From positions 1-64,000 of the forward strand of contig JAHLFI010000006.1 of NCBI GenBank assembly GCA_018883865.1: a stretch of 64,000 bases of DNA, in the 5' to 3' direction. Position numbers and translations under genes: made by a program. Source of the stretch: Candidatus Oceanisphaera merdipullorum. GTDB lineage: Bacteria; Pseudomonadota; Gammaproteobacteria; Enterobacterales; Aeromonadaceae. Positions 45,854 to 56,675 of this stretch are shown here, one piece after another (position 1 is the first letter of the stretch; each line of letters begins with the position of its first letter). The notes beneath the pieces were generated by a model. That model saw only the letters and a program-made list of their open reading frames with translations, was not told the origin of the DNA and made no database searches.

Positions 45854-46610
45854 GTGATTACAAATCAACCGCAGTTTCCAACAATAATTTCCATCAGTGG
45901 CAGTTAGCGCTACACAATAGTTCGTGTTTATTAGCTAACAAACCAACATCTAAAAAGCGAGCACAAAGCGATTTTATTATTTTATATTATAGAAAAAGTC
46001 ACATTATACCTTTGTCTGCCTACTTAGCCACGAACTACTCCCTCACCATCGCCTGATAAAGGGGAGTAGTTCAGCAGCCACGTGATGAACTGCTTGCTGA
46101 ACTTCGATATTATGCAAGTAGCCATCTCTCACGCTAGGCAATGCTTAAAAATACAGTTCAGTTCGATCCTTTTCTTGTGGTCCGTCCTGCTTAACACTTT
46201 TGAGAGCTGCTGATTTCGCACGCTTAGAACACCTTCGTAACAGATCTATGAGAGCGACACTCAGCAGCTAAGAATGCGAACAAGACAACTAACAACTCCA
46301 AAATATAGAAAGAGGTGGTAGGAGTTGTCGGAGCCGACCGTGAAATGCCATGGACGGCATTTGCCGAGCGTCGTATGGATGCTGTTTAGCGCGTTGTCGG
46401 AGGCAATCATGCTGACTCTTTGCACCCAACTATGCCTGTCTAGATACTGGCTATGCACTATTCCCAGTGATTAGCCTTACCTATTCTTGTCCTCTGAGCT
46501 TCTTTCCGTGCGTTAAGTGCTCTTCCTTGGCAAAAACATCTTTAGTCTTTAGGGCTAAGGTTTGGGTCTATCCCCTCACTCCTTCCGCATCACCCCTCTC
46601 ATTTTTAAAC
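45854..46610. other. Gene-free right border of the accessory island
   Basis: About 760 bases hold no supportable gene. The part next to the methyltransferase (45870-46010) is A+T-rich and should contain the cassette promoter. The second copy of the 53-bp palindromic element is at 46313-46365. The segment 46420-46610 shows no coding pattern. Confidence 0.5.
46313..46365 (-). repeat. Right copy of the 53-bp palindromic repeat
   Basis: Read on the minus strand it begins GGCAAATGCCGTCCATGGCA and ends AACTCCTACCACCT. It is the inverted partner of 38974-39026. Weaker similarity extends about 30 bases upstream of the core in both copies (ACGCG-TAA, ATACG). Confidence 0.85.
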
Positions 46611-46640
46611 AAAAAAAGGGCGCTTAAGCGCCCTTCTGTT
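46611..46640 (-). terminator. Intrinsic terminator of guaA
   Basis: A perfect 20-bp palindrome (46616-46635, core GGGCGCTTAAGCGCCC) is followed on the minus strand by TTTTTTT, about 40 bp after the guaA stop. Confidence 0.88.
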
Positions 46641-46677
46641 TTTGTGGTCAGCAATATGCCCTATTCAGGCAGCTCGC

Positions 46678-48252
46678 TTATTCCCACTCAATGGTAGCCG
46701 GTGGCTTACCAGAGATGTCATATACCACGCGTGAAATGCCATCTACTTCATTAATGATGCGATTAGACACATGGCCTAAGAAGTCATAAGGCAGGTGTGC
46801 CCAATGGGCAGTCATAAAGTCGATGGTTTCTACGGCGCGCAAAGACACTACCCAGTCGTACTTACGGGCGTCGCCCATTACACCCACTGAGCGCACAGGC
46901 AAGAACACGGTGAAGGCCTGGCTCACCTTGTTATACAAGTCGTGCTTGTGCAGCTCTTCAATGAAGATGGCATCGGCACGGCGTAACAGGTCGCAGTATT
47001 CTTTCTTCACTTCACCCAATACCCGCACACCCAAACCAGGTCCTGGGAACGGGTGGCGATACAGCATGTCGTATGGCAGGCCAAGTTCTAGGCCGATGCG
47101 ACGCACTTCATCTTTAAACAGCTCTTTAAGCGGCTCAACCAAGCCCATCTTCATGTCGGCAGGTAACCCGCCTACGTTGTGGTGAGACTTGATAACGTGC
47201 GCCTTACCGCCGGCACCTGCAGACTCAATAATATCTGGGTAGATAGTGCCTTGCGCCAGCCATTTAACGTCTTGGATCTTACTGGCCTCGTTATCGAATA
47301 CTTCGATAAACACACGGCCAATAATCTTACGCTTGGCTTCTGGCTCAGCTTCACCGGCTAATGCTGACAAAAACTGGTCTTCGGCGGGTACATGAATAAT
47401 GTTGAGACCAAACTGGTCGCCAAACATATCCATCACCTGCTCGGCTTCGTTTAAGCGCAGCAAGCCGTTGTCCACAAACACACAGGTCAATTGCGGACCT
47501 ATGGCGCGGTGCAATAGCATGGCGGTAACGGATGAATCCACACCACCAGACAAGCCCAACAATACCTTATCGCTGCCTACTTGCTCACGTAAGCGAGCAA
47601 CCGCGTCGTCGATGATGGTGGACGGCGTCCACAGCGCCTCACAACCACAAATATTGCGGATGAACTGCTCCAACATACGTGCGCCTTGGCGAGTATGCGT
47701 TACTTCTGGGTGAAACTGCACACCGTAGAAATGGCGGCTTTCATCGGCCATGGCCGCAAAAGGACAGCTGCCGGTTTGCGCGATTTTTTCAAAGCCTGCA
47801 GGCAAAGCCACCACTTTATCACCGTGGCTCATCCACACATCAAGTAACGGCTGGCCGTTCGCATCAATGGCGTCTTCAATATTGGCAAGCAAGGCGCAAT
47901 CAGCCACACGTTGTACTTGGGCGTAACCAAATTCACGCTCAGTAGAGCCCGCAACGGCGCCGCCTAACTGCTCAGCCATGGTTTGCATGCCGTAACAAAT
48001 ACCAAATACCGGAACGCCTGCCTCAAACACATATTGCGGTGCGCGTGGGCTGTTGGCTTCGGTAACGGACTCAGGCCCCCCAGACAAGATAATGCCATTT
48101 GGTTTAAAGTCGCGGATCTTGGCGTCTGTTACGTCCCAAGGCCACAACTCACAATACACACCCAATTCCCGAACACGACGGGCAATCAGTTGCGTATATT
48201 GCGAGCCAAAATCCAGGATCAGGATCCGGCTATCATGAATATTTTTGGTCAT
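46678..48252 (-). CDS. guaA: GMP synthase (glutamine-hydrolysing)
   Basis: This 524-residue enzyme aminates XMP to GMP. The N-terminal class I amidotransferase has Cys86 in GICYGMQ and the His-Glu pair in VQFHPEVTH. The ATP-pyrophosphatase P-loop is [10 protein letters not shown]. The C-terminal dimerisation domain ends KPPATIEWE, the family's usual terminus. ATG 48252 is the start by alignment with E. coli GuaA (525); 36 extra upstream codons in frame are not homologous. It lies downstream of guaB, with a terminator-like hairpin between them. Confidence 0.97.
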   Translation of the reverse strand: MTKNIHDSRILILDFGSQYTQLIARRVRELGVYCELWPWDVTDAKIRDFKPNGIILSGGPESVTEANSPRAPQYVFEAGVPVFGICYGMQTMAEQLGGAVAGSTEREFGYAQVQRVADCALLANIEDAIDANGQPLLDVWMSHGDKVVALPAGFEKIAQTGSCPFAAMADESRHFYGVQFHPEVTHTRQGARMLEQFIRNICGCEALWTPSTIIDDAVARLREQVGSDKVLLGLSGGVDSSVTAMLLHRAIGPQLTCVFVDNGLLRLNEAEQVMDMFGDQFGLNIIHVPAEDQFLSALAGEAEPEAKRKIIGRVFIEVFDNEASKIQDVKWLAQGTIYPDIIESAGAGGKAHVIKSHHNVGGLPADMKMGLVEPLKELFKDEVRRIGLELGLPYDMLYRHPFPGPGLGVRVLGEVKKEYCDLLRRADAIFIEELHKHDLYNKVSQAFTVFLPVRSVGVMGDARKYDWVVSLRAVETIDFMTAHWAHLPYDFLGHVSNRIINEVDGISRVVYDISGKPPATIEWE

Positions 48253-48315
48253 CATCTTCCTACTCGTTACTTCTAACTCATTACAGAGGCCGACTGTGGG
48301 GGGGCAGACGGCAAG

Positions 48316-48341
48316 AGAAAAACGGGGGAACGAGCCCCCGT
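48316..48341 (-). terminator. Terminator between guaB and guaA
   Basis: On the minus strand ACGGGGG / CCCCCGT with a 6-base loop (CTCGTT) is followed by TTTTT, 16 bp after the guaB stop. A wider, competing pairing exists (GCAGACGG 48304-48311 with CCGTCTGC 48339-48346). This may let some transcripts read into guaA. Confidence 0.75.
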
Positions 48342-48356
48342 CTGCAGCTTTTAAGA

Positions 48357-49820
48357 TCACCCCAACCGGTAGTTAGGGGCTTCTTTGGTGATGGTCACAT
48401 CATGCACGTGCGATTCTTGAATGCCGGCGCCCGATATCTTAACAAATTCTGCTTTGGTGCGCAGGCAATCTATGGTGGCACTGCCGGTTAAGCCCATGGC
48501 ACTACGCAAGCCGCCCATTTGCTGATGGATAACTTCCTTCAGCTTGCCTTTGTAAGGCACTCGGCCTTCGATGCCTTCCGGTACTAACTTATCGGCGGCA
48601 TTGTCGGTCTGAAAATAGCGGTCGCTGGAGCCTTTGCTCATGGCGCCTAAGGATCCCATACCTCGGTACGACTTAAAAGAGCGACCTTGGAATAATTCAA
48701 TTTCACCCGGAGATTCTTCGGTGCCCGCAAACATGGAGCCCATCATCACGCAGTGCGCGCCCGCGGCCAAAGCCTTGGCGATGTCGCCCGAGAAGCGAAT
48801 GCCGCCGTCAGCAATAACAGGAATATCCAAATGTTTGAGCGCCTCAACCGCATTGGCCACCGCACTGATCTGTGGCACACCACAACCGGTCACGATACGC
48901 GTGGTACAAATTGAACCCGGGCCGATACCGACTTTAACGGCACTGGCACCTGCTTCGGCCAACGCCAAGGCGCCTGCGCCAGTCGCCACGTTGCCGCCGA
49001 CTATAGCCAAATCAGGGAAGGCACGGCGAGTTTCACGAATGCGCTCGAGTACGCCTTCGGAATGACCGTGTGAGGAATCGATTAACAGCACGTCTAAACC
49101 GGCTTCAACCAGTGCTTGAATGCGCTCTTCGTTACCTGGCGCGGCCCCCACGGCGGCACCCACGCGCAAGCGACCTTGGGCATCTTTACAGGCGTTAGGT
49201 TTGCTTTCGGCTTTTTGGAAGTCTTTGGCACTGATCATGCCGGTCAGTTGGCCTTGCTCGCTCAATACCAGCACTTTTTCGATGCGGTGTTGTTGCATCA
49301 AAGATTCAACTTGGTCGCGAGAGGCGCCGGCTTTAACCGTCACTAAGCGAGATTTTTCGGTCATCACTTCATCAACGCGTTTGCTCATGTCTTGCACGAA
49401 GCGCATGTCGCGGCCGGTGATGATGCCCACAAGCTCGCCATCCTTGGTCACCACAGGGTAACCGGCAAAGCCGTTGATCAGGGTTTGCTCGCGCACATCG
49501 CCTATGGTCATTTCTGGGCGCACGGTTACAGGATCTGACACCACGCCACTTTCGAATTTTTTCACCTTGCGCACTTGGGCCGCTTGGGCTTCGATGGACA
49601 TATTCTTGTGAATAAAACCGATACCGCCTTCTTGCGCCAAAGCAATCGCGAGATCGGCTTCGGTTATGGTGTCCATGGCAGCAGAAACAATAGGAATGTT
49701 GAGCGTAATGTCGCGAGTAAGGCGAGTTTTGAGGTCGGCAGTGTTGGGCAGTACGGTAGAATGGGCAGGAACTAACAGCACATCATCGAAGGTTAAGGCG
49801 TCTTGAATTATTCTTAGCAT
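48357..49820 (-). CDS. guaB: Inosine-5'-monophosphate dehydrogenase
   Basis: This 487-residue enzyme oxidises IMP to XMP with NAD, the first committed step to GMP. The TIM barrel is interrupted by a pair of CBS domains (about 93-205). The catalytic Cys305 is in [11 protein letters not shown], and the mobile flap is in the C-terminal third (KGSSDRYFQ, then [11 protein letters not shown]). ATG 49820 is chosen ([16 protein letters not shown]), matching E. coli GuaB (488); the longer frame upstream is not homologous. It is divergent from xseA over 158 bp, as in E. coli. Confidence 0.97.
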   Translation of the reverse strand: MLRIIQDALTFDDVLLVPAHSTVLPNTADLKTRLTRDITLNIPIVSAAMDTITEADLAIALAQEGGIGFIHKNMSIEAQAAQVRKVKKFESGVVSDPVTVRPEMTIGDVREQTLINGFAGYPVVTKDGELVGIITGRDMRFVQDMSKRVDEVMTEKSRLVTVKAGASRDQVESLMQQHRIEKVLVLSEQGQLTGMISAKDFQKAESKPNACKDAQGRLRVGAAVGAAPGNEERIQALVEAGLDVLLIDSSHGHSEGVLERIRETRRAFPDLAIVGGNVATGAGALALAEAGASAVKVGIGPGSICTTRIVTGCGVPQISAVANAVEALKHLDIPVIADGGIRFSGDIAKALAAGAHCVMMGSMFAGTEESPGEIELFQGRSFKSYRGMGSLGAMSKGSSDRYFQTDNAADKLVPEGIEGRVPYKGKLKEVIHQQMGGLRSAMGLTGSATIDCLRTKAEFVKISGAGIQESHVHDVTITKEAPNYRLG

Positions 49821-49978
49821 CGCAATATTCACCATATTTGGGGGGTAAAAATATTGCAGTAGAATTTTAGGCATGTCGGCCTTATCGGTAAAGCTATTTT
49901 TGTTCTTTTGGCCAATAAAGTGCAAAATACCCCTTAAAAGGGCTTACTTTCATCTGAAGATTCTCTTACGAGGCCATT

Positions 49979-51319
49979 TTGCAGCCAGATACATCAAATA
50001 AGGTTTACACGGTTACCCACCTCAATCGCCATGCCCGTTTGTTGCTCGAAGGCGAGCTGGGCACTGTGGCCATTAGCGGGGAAATTTCTAACCTCAGCAT
50101 CCCCACTTCAGGTCATTGGTACTTTTCACTGAAAGACAGCCAATCTCAGCTGCGGTGCGCCATGTTTAAAGGCAATAACCGCAGCGTGGCGTTTCGGCCA
50201 AAAAACGGCGATCAGGTACTGATCTTCGGCAAAGTGACCTTGTATGAGCCCAGAGGTGATTATCAGCTGGTGGCGCAAACCATGGCGCCCGCCGGTGAAG
50301 GCCTGCTTAAGCAGCAATACGAAGCACTGAAACAGCGGCTGTTTGAGGAAGGCTTGTTTGCTGAATCCTTAAAGCAGCCCTTGCCACCCCACCCCACGCG
50401 TATCGGCATTATTAGCTCGCCGACCGGTGCCGCGCTGCACGATATTTTAAGCGTCTTGGCGCGCCGTGCGCCGCACGTACAGGTCATTATTTATCCCAGT
50501 CAAGTGCAAGGCGAGCCAGCGGCGGCGCAGTTAGTCGCGGCCTTAGCAGCCGCTAACCGCCGCGCCGAAACCGACGTGCTGATTTTGGCCCGCGGTGGCG
50601 GCTCATTAGAAGACTTATGGTGTTTTAACGATGAGCGCGTCATTCGCGCCATTGCCGCCTCGCGCTTACCCATAGTGAGTGCCGTGGGTCACGAGGTGGA
50701 CTTTACCTTGAGTGACTTGGTGGCCGATCTGCGCGCGCCTACGCCCTCTGCTGCCGCCGAGCTGATCAGTCGCGATGGTGATGCACAGCAGGCGCAATAT
50801 CAGCAGTGGCAGCTGCGTTTGCAGCAAGCCCAGCGCCGTTATCTGCTGCAAAGCCGACAACTACTGGACCGCTTAAACGCCCGCTTGCAGCGCCAACATC
50901 CGCGCCAGCAGTTGCAACAACAAGCGCAACAGCTGGATCAGCTGCAGGCCAGATTGCACAGAGCCTTTCGCCAATGTTTCACTCGCGCTCAGCAACGCCT
51001 GACGCAAAGCCAACTGCGGTTAAGCCATCAGCATCCGGCACAGCAGTTACACGGCAGCAGGCTAGCACTGCAGGCTCTGCAAACGCGCTTGAGCACTCAG
51101 ATGCAAACTAGCTTGCAACGAAACAAGCATCAACTGGCATTGGCGGGTTCGCGGCTGAATGCCATCAGCCCACTGGCTACCTTGGCGCGCGGTTACAGCA
51201 TTACTCAGCATAAGACGCAGGTCATTACGGCTGCCCGCCAAGTACAAGTGGGCGACCAACTGCGCACTCGCTTGGCACAAGGCGAAGTCTTGAGCCGCGT
51301 CGAGCAAGTCACGGAATAG
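49979..51319 (+). CDS. xseA: Exodeoxyribonuclease VII large subunit
   Basis: This 446-residue large subunit of the single-strand-specific exonuclease has an N-terminal OB-fold ([20 protein letters not shown]), the catalytic core with GRGGGS-equivalent [12 protein letters not shown] and [21 protein letters not shown], and a long Gln/Arg/Leu-rich coiled coil (about 265-400) that binds XseB. The start is TTG 49979, since GAGG lies six bases upstream and the product aligns from residue 1 with E. coli XseA. No ATG is suitably placed. xseB is not adjacent. Confidence 0.95.
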   Translation: MQPDTSNKVYTVTHLNRHARLLLEGELGTVAISGEISNLSIPTSGHWYFSLKDSQSQLRCAMFKGNNRSVAFRPKNGDQVLIFGKVTLYEPRGDYQLVAQTMAPAGEGLLKQQYEALKQRLFEEGLFAESLKQPLPPHPTRIGIISSPTGAALHDILSVLARRAPHVQVIIYPSQVQGEPAAAQLVAALAAANRRAETDVLILARGGGSLEDLWCFNDERVIRAIAASRLPIVSAVGHEVDFTLSDLVADLRAPTPSAAAELISRDGDAQQAQYQQWQLRLQQAQRRYLLQSRQLLDRLNARLQRQHPRQQLQQQAQQLDQLQARLHRAFRQCFTRAQQRLTQSQLRLSHQHPAQQLHGSRLALQALQTRLSTQMQTSLQRNKHQLALAGSRLNAISPLATLARGYSITQHKTQVITAARQVQVGDQLRTRLAQGEVLSRVEQVTE

Positions 51320-51413
51320 CGGCGGGAGCGACGTACAGGCGCGTTATCTGGACAAGAAATAACGCCCCACAAGCCGCTAAACCTCTCACTGCGATCCTGA
51401 CGTGGATAAAAAT

Positions 51414-51443
51414 AAAAAACCGAGCGCTTAGGCTCGGTTTTTT
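51414..51443. terminator. Bidirectional terminator between xseA and the chemotaxis gene
   Basis: ACCGAGC / GCTCGGT with loop GCTTAG is flanked by an A run on the left and TTTTTT on the right, serving both convergent genes. Confidence 0.9.
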
Positions 51444-51478
51444 ATTTACTCATTTGCGACTAGCGCTAGATGCTGTGC

Positions 51479-53092
51479 TTAGCTTTGCAATTGATAGTGA
51501 CTGATCATGTCCTCTAGCACTTGGCACTCGTTCACTAACTGCAGGCTAGATTGAGCTGCCGCGGTGGACTGCACCAAGGTTTCGCCAGAGGAGTCCCGCA
51601 CGCGTGTGATGTTGTAACTCACTTCTGCACACACAGTGCTTTGTTCATCCGCCGAGGCAGAAACCAAGGCATTCAGCTCGTTAATGCGTGCTACTTGCTC
51701 AATGATCGCCTGCAATGAGTCCATGGCGGCTTGGGTGCTGGCCACACTGCTCATCGCTTGTTCCTCGGCCTTGGCAATGACAGACACCGCTTCTTTGGCC
51801 TCGCCTTGCAAAAGATTGATCATGCCGGTAATTTCTTGGGCGGATTGCTGAGTGCGCAACGACAGCGTGCGTACTTCATCTGCCACTACCGCAAAGCCTC
51901 GGCCTGACTCACCGGCTCGGGCCGCTTCTATGGCCGCGTTTAATGCAAGTAAGTTGGTTTGCTCGGCGATGCCTTTGATCATGTCGAGCACCTTATCCAC
52001 TTGGTTACAACGGCTATCTAGGGTGCGGATCACCTTATCGATGCGGCCAATCTCGCCGTTAAGCTCGGTAATGCCAGCCACCGCCACTTGTGCCTGATCA
52101 CTGGCATTCAGTGCGAAAGCATGGCTCTGTTGGGAGGTTTCTGAGGTCAGGCGCGCGTTTTCTCGCACTTCGCGCGCCGAGGCTTCCATCTCATTCACTG
52201 CGGTGGCAATCATGGCGGTTTCTTGGTCTTGGGCCCGCACCGAGCCATCGGTTTGCTCGGCACCTTGCTGAATATTGTCTGCTGCCGTGTAAATGCGCCC
52301 CGTTACTTGCTGCACTTCGCGTAAGCTGGCTTGAAAACTACTCAATAAACCATTAATCGCACCCACTAACCCGCCCAGCTCGTCTTGACCCAGCGGCACT
52401 AAACGAGTCGTTAAGTCGCGGTTTTTTGCCACTTGTTGTAAACGTTGGCTGATATTAAGAATGGGACTTTTTAAGTAATAATTTTGGATAAGCCATAATA
52501 TTAAACCGGCGACCAACATCACTATTAATAAAATACCGCCAAGGCGAATATTATTGGCATGAATTTGGTCAAAAGTATCAGTTAAGTCATAGCTAATACG
52601 TACCGCCCCCATAATGGTGCCTTCCGCCACTTGATGGCATTGCAAACAGGCGGTGCCACGATATTCTTTAAAGGCTTTATAAGGCTTAATTAACGTCAAA
52701 TACGGCGTGGCATCGGCTAAATGTAAGTCGAGCACGGTTTCGCCCTGCTCGATGGCGCGTCTGTCCAGCTCATCTTCTATACCTTGGTCGGGAGCGCCAG
52801 GTCCAAATAAGTCACTCACCGCGGGAGCGCGGATGACGCGAGCCTGCTGAATACCCACCTCTTCTTTAACTTTGCTCTGGACCAAGCCGCGTTTATGGAT
52901 AACGCCGTTTTCCATCAAAACGTTGAGCTGATCCATATACAAGTTAGCGGTGGTTTCTATTTTTTCTTCTGCCAATTGCAACGCTAAGGTGCGCTGTAAT
53001 TTAGTCGAAACAAAAAAGCACAGCAGAAAGACCAAGGCAAAAGTAACCAATAGCGGTAACAGTATTTTCCAGTTTAACGACAGATTACGCAT
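51479..53092 (-). CDS. Methyl-accepting chemotaxis protein with periplasmic haem-binding sensor
   Basis: This 537-residue transducer has membrane helices at about 9-28 and 183-203 enclosing a periplasmic sensor of the Tll0287/DUF3365 type. The sensor carries a c-type haem motif C149-L-Q-C152-H153 (GTACLQCHQ). A HAMP domain (about 204-258) and the signalling domain follow, with hairpin tip [20 protein letters not shown]. The haem suggests sensing of redox state or a gas (O2, NO). There is no C-terminal CheR-binding pentapeptide (it ends SHYQLQS). An FNR-like site lies about 80 bp upstream. Confidence 0.93.
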   Translation of the reverse strand: MRNLSLNWKILLPLLVTFALVFLLCFFVSTKLQRTLALQLAEEKIETTANLYMDQLNVLMENGVIHKRGLVQSKVKEEVGIQQARVIRAPAVSDLFGPGAPDQGIEDELDRRAIEQGETVLDLHLADATPYLTLIKPYKAFKEYRGTACLQCHQVAEGTIMGAVRISYDLTDTFDQIHANNIRLGGILLIVMLVAGLILWLIQNYYLKSPILNISQRLQQVAKNRDLTTRLVPLGQDELGGLVGAINGLLSSFQASLREVQQVTGRIYTAADNIQQGAEQTDGSVRAQDQETAMIATAVNEMEASAREVRENARLTSETSQQSHAFALNASDQAQVAVAGITELNGEIGRIDKVIRTLDSRCNQVDKVLDMIKGIAEQTNLLALNAAIEAARAGESGRGFAVVADEVRTLSLRTQQSAQEITGMINLLQGEAKEAVSVIAKAEEQAMSSVASTQAAMDSLQAIIEQVARINELNALVSASADEQSTVCAEVSYNITRVRDSSGETLVQSTAAAQSSLQLVNECQVLEDMISHYQLQS

Positions 53093-53172
53093 CCCAAAAA
53101 GATCTCATATGACACTCAGGTAAAGTATTCTAGAGCAATGATGAAATTAATAAATATCGAACACTGGATTAG

Positions 53173-53186
53173 TTGATCCAGATCAT
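53173..53186 (-). promoter_or_regulatory. FNR/ANR-like site upstream of the haem chemotaxis gene
   Basis: TTGATCCAGATCAT differs from the palindromic FNR consensus TTGATnnnnATCAA in one position. It is centred about 87 bp upstream of the start codon on the side that would control that gene. The nearest gene on the other side ends here, so it is the only candidate target. Confidence 0.6.
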
Positions 53187-53261
53187 GCCTAAAAACGCTC
53201 TATTTTAATGTCAAGATATATTGAGATTATATAGCGGCAAGTTGCGTAATTAAGCAGCAAT

Positions 53262-53286
53262 AAAAAAGAGCCCTTAGGCTCCTTTT
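53262..53286 (-). terminator. Intrinsic terminator of the sdh-suc operon
   Basis: On the minus strand GAGCC / GGCTC with loop TAAG is followed by TTTTTT, about 30 bp after sucD. Confidence 0.85.
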
Positions 53287-53312
53287 TATTTATCGATATT
53301 AATACTCGCAGT

Positions 53313-54188
53313 TTATTCCCAGCCGGTCACTTCGCGCAGGGCACTACCGATGTCGGCCAAGGAGCGCACCGTTTTTACGCCGGCATCTTCGAGGGCGGCA
53401 AATTTTTCATCAGCTGTACCCGTACCGCCTGAGATAATGGCGCCCGCATGTCCCATGCGCTTACCGGCCGGTGCGGTAACACCGGCTATGTAAGAGACCA
53501 CAGGCTTAGTCACATGAGCCTTAATATAGGCCGCCGCTTCTTCTTCCGCCGTGCCGCCAATTTCACCTATCATAACGATGGCTTCAGTTTCGGGATCATT
53601 TTGGAATAATTCCAAAATATCAATAAAGTTAGAACCTGGAATCGGATCGCCACCAATACCCACACAGCTCGACTGGCCAAAGCCTTCGTCTGTGGTTTGC
53701 TTGACCGCTTCATACGTCAGGGTGCCAGAGCGCGAGATAATGCCGACGCGGCCTTTGCGATGAATATTGCCCGGCATGATGCCGATTTTGCATTCACCGG
53801 GTGTGATAACACCCGGGCAGTTTGGGCCTATCATGCGCACGCCGGTCTGCTCAAGCTTCACCTTAACGTCCAGCATGTCCAAGGTAGGTATGCCTTCGGT
53901 GATGGTCACAATCAGCTCAATGCCGGCATCTATGGCTTCTAGAATCGCGTCTTTACAAAAGGCCGCCGGCACATAGATTACGGTGGCGGTGGCACCCGTG
54001 GCTTCAACCGCTTCACGCACGGTATTAAATACCGGCAAACCTAAGTGCGTGGTGCCGCCTTTGCCTGGCGATACGCCGCCAACCATTTGCGTGCCGTACT
54101 CAATGGCTTGCTCAGAATGAAAGGTACCTTGGCCACCGGTGAAGCCTTGGCAGATCACCTTGGTGTCTTTATTAATTAAAATGCTCAT
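53313..54188 (-). CDS. sucD: Succinyl-CoA synthetase, alpha subunit
   Basis: This 291-residue subunit binds CoA through the N-terminal Rossmann domain ([15 protein letters not shown]) and carries the phosphorylated His in [10 protein letters not shown]. It also has [10 protein letters not shown] and GIGGDPIPG, the family signatures. With SucC it converts succinyl-CoA to succinate with nucleotide triphosphate formation. Its start overlaps the sucC stop by 4 bp. It is the last gene of sdhCDAB-sucABCD. Confidence 0.98.
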   Translation of the reverse strand: MSILINKDTKVICQGFTGGQGTFHSEQAIEYGTQMVGGVSPGKGGTTHLGLPVFNTVREAVEATGATATVIYVPAAFCKDAILEAIDAGIELIVTITEGIPTLDMLDVKVKLEQTGVRMIGPNCPGVITPGECKIGIMPGNIHRKGRVGIISRSGTLTYEAVKQTTDEGFGQSSCVGIGGDPIPGSNFIDILELFQNDPETEAIVMIGEIGGTAEEEAAAYIKAHVTKPVVSYIAGVTAPAGKRMGHAGAIISGGTGTADEKFAALEDAGVKTVRSLADIGSALREVTGWE

Positions 54189-55357
54189 TTGTTATTCCCT
54201 TGTGCGGCGTGAACCACGCGCTCGGCGGCGTCGCTTAGGCTGGTGGCAGCTATGATGTTGAGTCCAGACTCGGCCAGTTTGGCCGTGCCGGCGGGAGCGT
54301 TATTGCCCTCCAGACGCACCACGACCGGTACTTTTACGCCCACCTCTTTCACCGCACCTATAATGCCGTCGGCTATCATGTCGCAGCGCACTATGCCGCC
54401 AAAGATATTCACCAACACCGCCTTCACGTTAGGATCGGAGAGAATGATCTTAAAGGCTTCGGTCACGCGCTCTTTGGTCGCACCACCGCCCACATCCAAG
54501 AAGTTAGCTGGGGATCCGCCATGCAGATTCACGATATCCATGGTACCCATGGCAAGACCGGCGCCATTCACCATGCAGCCAATGTTGCCATCGAGCGCCA
54601 CATAGTTCAGATCAAAGGAGGCGGCGTGCGCTTCACGGGCGTCATCTTGGCTAGGGTCGTGCATTGCTTGCAATTTTGGCTGGCGATACATGGCGTTAGC
54701 ATCGACGTTAATCTTGCCATCTAGGCACAACAAGTCGCCTTCTTCGGTGATAACCAAGGGATTGACTTCTAATAATGCAAAGTCTAGGTCGGTAAACATC
54801 TGACCTAGCCCTAAAAATATCTCGGTAAATTGTTTTACCTGTTTGCCTGTTAGTCCTAACTTAAAGGCCAGCTCGCGACCTTGATAAGCCTGTGGGCCTA
54901 CTAAGGGATCTATGGCTGCCTTATGGATTAATTCCGGCGTTTCTTTAGCCACTTTTTCTATTTCTACCCCACCTTCGGTGGAGGCCATAAACACCACGCG
55001 GCGCGTGCTGCGGTCGACCACGGCACCCAAATACAATTCTTTGGCTATGCTGCTGCAGGCTTCCACTAAAATTTTGCTTACCGGTTGTCCCTTGGCATCG
55101 GTTTGGTAAGTCACTAATTGTTTGCCCAGCCACTTTTCGGCGAAGGCACTGACTTCTCCTTTCGTCTTAGCCAATGTCACGCCGCCCGCCTTACCTCGGC
55201 CGCCAGCATGAACTTGACATTTAACCACCCACATACTACCACCGAGTTTATCGGTGGCATCCACTGCTTCCTGTGGAGTGTCACATGCATAGCCTTTTGA
55301 CACGGGTAAACCGTAGTCAGCAAACAATTTCTTTGCCTGATATTCATGCAAATTCAT
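54185..55357 (-). CDS. sucC: Succinyl-CoA synthetase, beta subunit
   Basis: This 390-residue nucleotide-binding subunit (E. coli 388) has an N-terminal ATP-grasp domain ([34 protein letters not shown]) and a C-terminal ligase domain with [16 protein letters not shown] and [11 protein letters not shown]. It pairs with SucD, with which it overlaps. A hairpin and a trinucleotide repeat separate it from sucB. Confidence 0.98.
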   Translation of the reverse strand: MNLHEYQAKKLFADYGLPVSKGYACDTPQEAVDATDKLGGSMWVVKCQVHAGGRGKAGGVTLAKTKGEVSAFAEKWLGKQLVTYQTDAKGQPVSKILVEACSSIAKELYLGAVVDRSTRRVVFMASTEGGVEIEKVAKETPELIHKAAIDPLVGPQAYQGRELAFKLGLTGKQVKQFTEIFLGLGQMFTDLDFALLEVNPLVITEEGDLLCLDGKINVDANAMYRQPKLQAMHDPSQDDAREAHAASFDLNYVALDGNIGCMVNGAGLAMGTMDIVNLHGGSPANFLDVGGGATKERVTEAFKIILSDPNVKAVLVNIFGGIVRCDMIADGIIGAVKEVGVKVPVVVRLEGNNAPAGTAKLAESGLNIIAATSLSDAAERVVHAAQGNNK

Positions 55358-55390
55358 GTTGTGTTTCCGTTTGTTTGAGGGTTTTAGAGT

Positions 55391-55436
55391 AAAAAGAAGG
55401 TCGGCACTGAGTCCGACCTTATTATTATTATTATTG
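55391..55436 (-). terminator. Hairpin and ATT microsatellite between sucB and sucC
   Basis: On the minus strand five AAT units follow the sucB stop. A stem AAGGTCGG / CCGACCTT with an 8-base loop and CTTTTT comes next. It looks like an intrinsic terminator inside the operon and probably reduces, but cannot abolish, sucCD transcription. Confidence 0.7.
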
Positions 55437-56657
55437 TTACACGTCTAACAGCAGACGCGTGGGGTCTTCGAGTAGCTCTTTAATCGAGACCAAGAAGCTA
55501 ACTGACTCTCGACCGTCAATCATACGATGGTCGTAAGACAGCGCCAGATACATCATGGGCTGAATAACCACTTGGCCATTCACCGCCATGGGTCTGTCTT
55601 CTATCTTATGCATGCCTAAGATGGCACTTTGTGGTGGGTTGATGATCGGCGTCGACATCAGTGAGCCAAACACCCCCCCGTTGGTGATGGTAAAGTTACC
55701 GCCCGTCATATCGTCCACGGTTAATTTGCCATCGCGGCCCTTGATGGCCAATTCTTTAATGCTCTTTTCAATATCGGCCAGACTTAAGCGATCACAGTCG
55801 CGCAGTACAGGTGTAACTAAGCCTCGCGGCGTAGACACGGCAATGCTGACGTCGAAAAAGTTGTGGTAAACGATATCATCGCCATCCAGTGAGGCATTCA
55901 CTTCGGGGAAGCGCTTGAGGGACTCCACCACGGCCTTCACATAAAACGACATAAAACCTAAGCGCACATCATGGCGTTTTTCAAACTGCTCTTGGTACTG
56001 TTTGCGCAGTTCCATAATAGGCCCCATGTTCACCTCGTTAAAGGTGGTCAACATGGCGGTGGTGTTCTTCGCTTCTAATAAACGCTCGGCCACACGCTTA
56101 CGCAAGCGGCTCATGGGCACGCGTTTTTCGGTACGCTCGCCCTGTGCTGCTTCAGGCAGGGCTATGTCTGCTGCTGGGCTTGATGCGCCAGCCGCTTTTT
56201 TGCGACCGTCTTTAATGAAGGCTTCAACGTCTTCTTTAGTGACGCGCCCGCCTTTGCCAGAGCCAGAAATTTGCGCGGCATCAATATTGTGCTCCGCCAC
56301 TAAGCGACGTACCGCTGGGCTTAAGCTGTCACCGTCTGCATTGGCCTGGCTCTCGGCTTTAGCGTCTGCCTTGGCGTCTACAGAGGCGGTGGTGTCTTTG
56401 GTGGCTTCACCGGCTATTGCATCTACGCGTAAACGCGCAATTAACTGCTGGCCCAGCACGGTGGCGCCTTCTTCTTCGATAATGGCTTCTAAGATGCCTG
56501 CTTCCGGCGCCGGTACTTCCAGCACTACCTTATCGGTCTCTATGTCGACGATCACTTCGTCGCGCTCAACCTTGTCTCCGGGTCGTTTGTGCCAAGTAGC
56601 GATAGTGGCATCGGCGACGGACTCTGGTAAGTCTGGAACCTTGATTTCGATAGTCAT
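55437..56657 (-). CDS. sucB: 2-oxoglutarate dehydrogenase E2 (dihydrolipoyl succinyltransferase)
   Basis: This 406-residue E2 core has an N-terminal lipoyl domain with Lys43 in [11 protein letters not shown]. An Ala/Asp/Lys linker follows, then a peripheral-subunit-binding domain ([18 protein letters not shown]). The catalytic domain has HRMIDGRES near the C-terminus. It transfers succinyl groups to CoA. ATG 56657 is preferred (AAGGAC upstream) over the TTG one codon earlier. It lies 18 bp after sucA. Confidence 0.97.
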   Translation of the reverse strand: MTIEIKVPDLPESVADATIATWHKRPGDKVERDEVIVDIETDKVVLEVPAPEAGILEAIIEEEGATVLGQQLIARLRVDAIAGEATKDTTASVDAKADAKAESQANADGDSLSPAVRRLVAEHNIDAAQISGSGKGGRVTKEDVEAFIKDGRKKAAGASSPAADIALPEAAQGERTEKRVPMSRLRKRVAERLLEAKNTTAMLTTFNEVNMGPIMELRKQYQEQFEKRHDVRLGFMSFYVKAVVESLKRFPEVNASLDGDDIVYHNFFDVSIAVSTPRGLVTPVLRDCDRLSLADIEKSIKELAIKGRDGKLTVDDMTGGNFTITNGGVFGSLMSTPIINPPQSAILGMHKIEDRPMAVNGQVVIQPMMYLALSYDHRMIDGRESVSFLVSIKELLEDPTRLLLDV

Positions 56658-56675
56658 CAATATGTCCTTAGTGCG

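Noticed and set aside
38576..46610. Island integrated by a tyrosine recombinase at a tRNA
   Set aside because: No integrase gene and no tRNA or direct attachment repeats are visible at either border.
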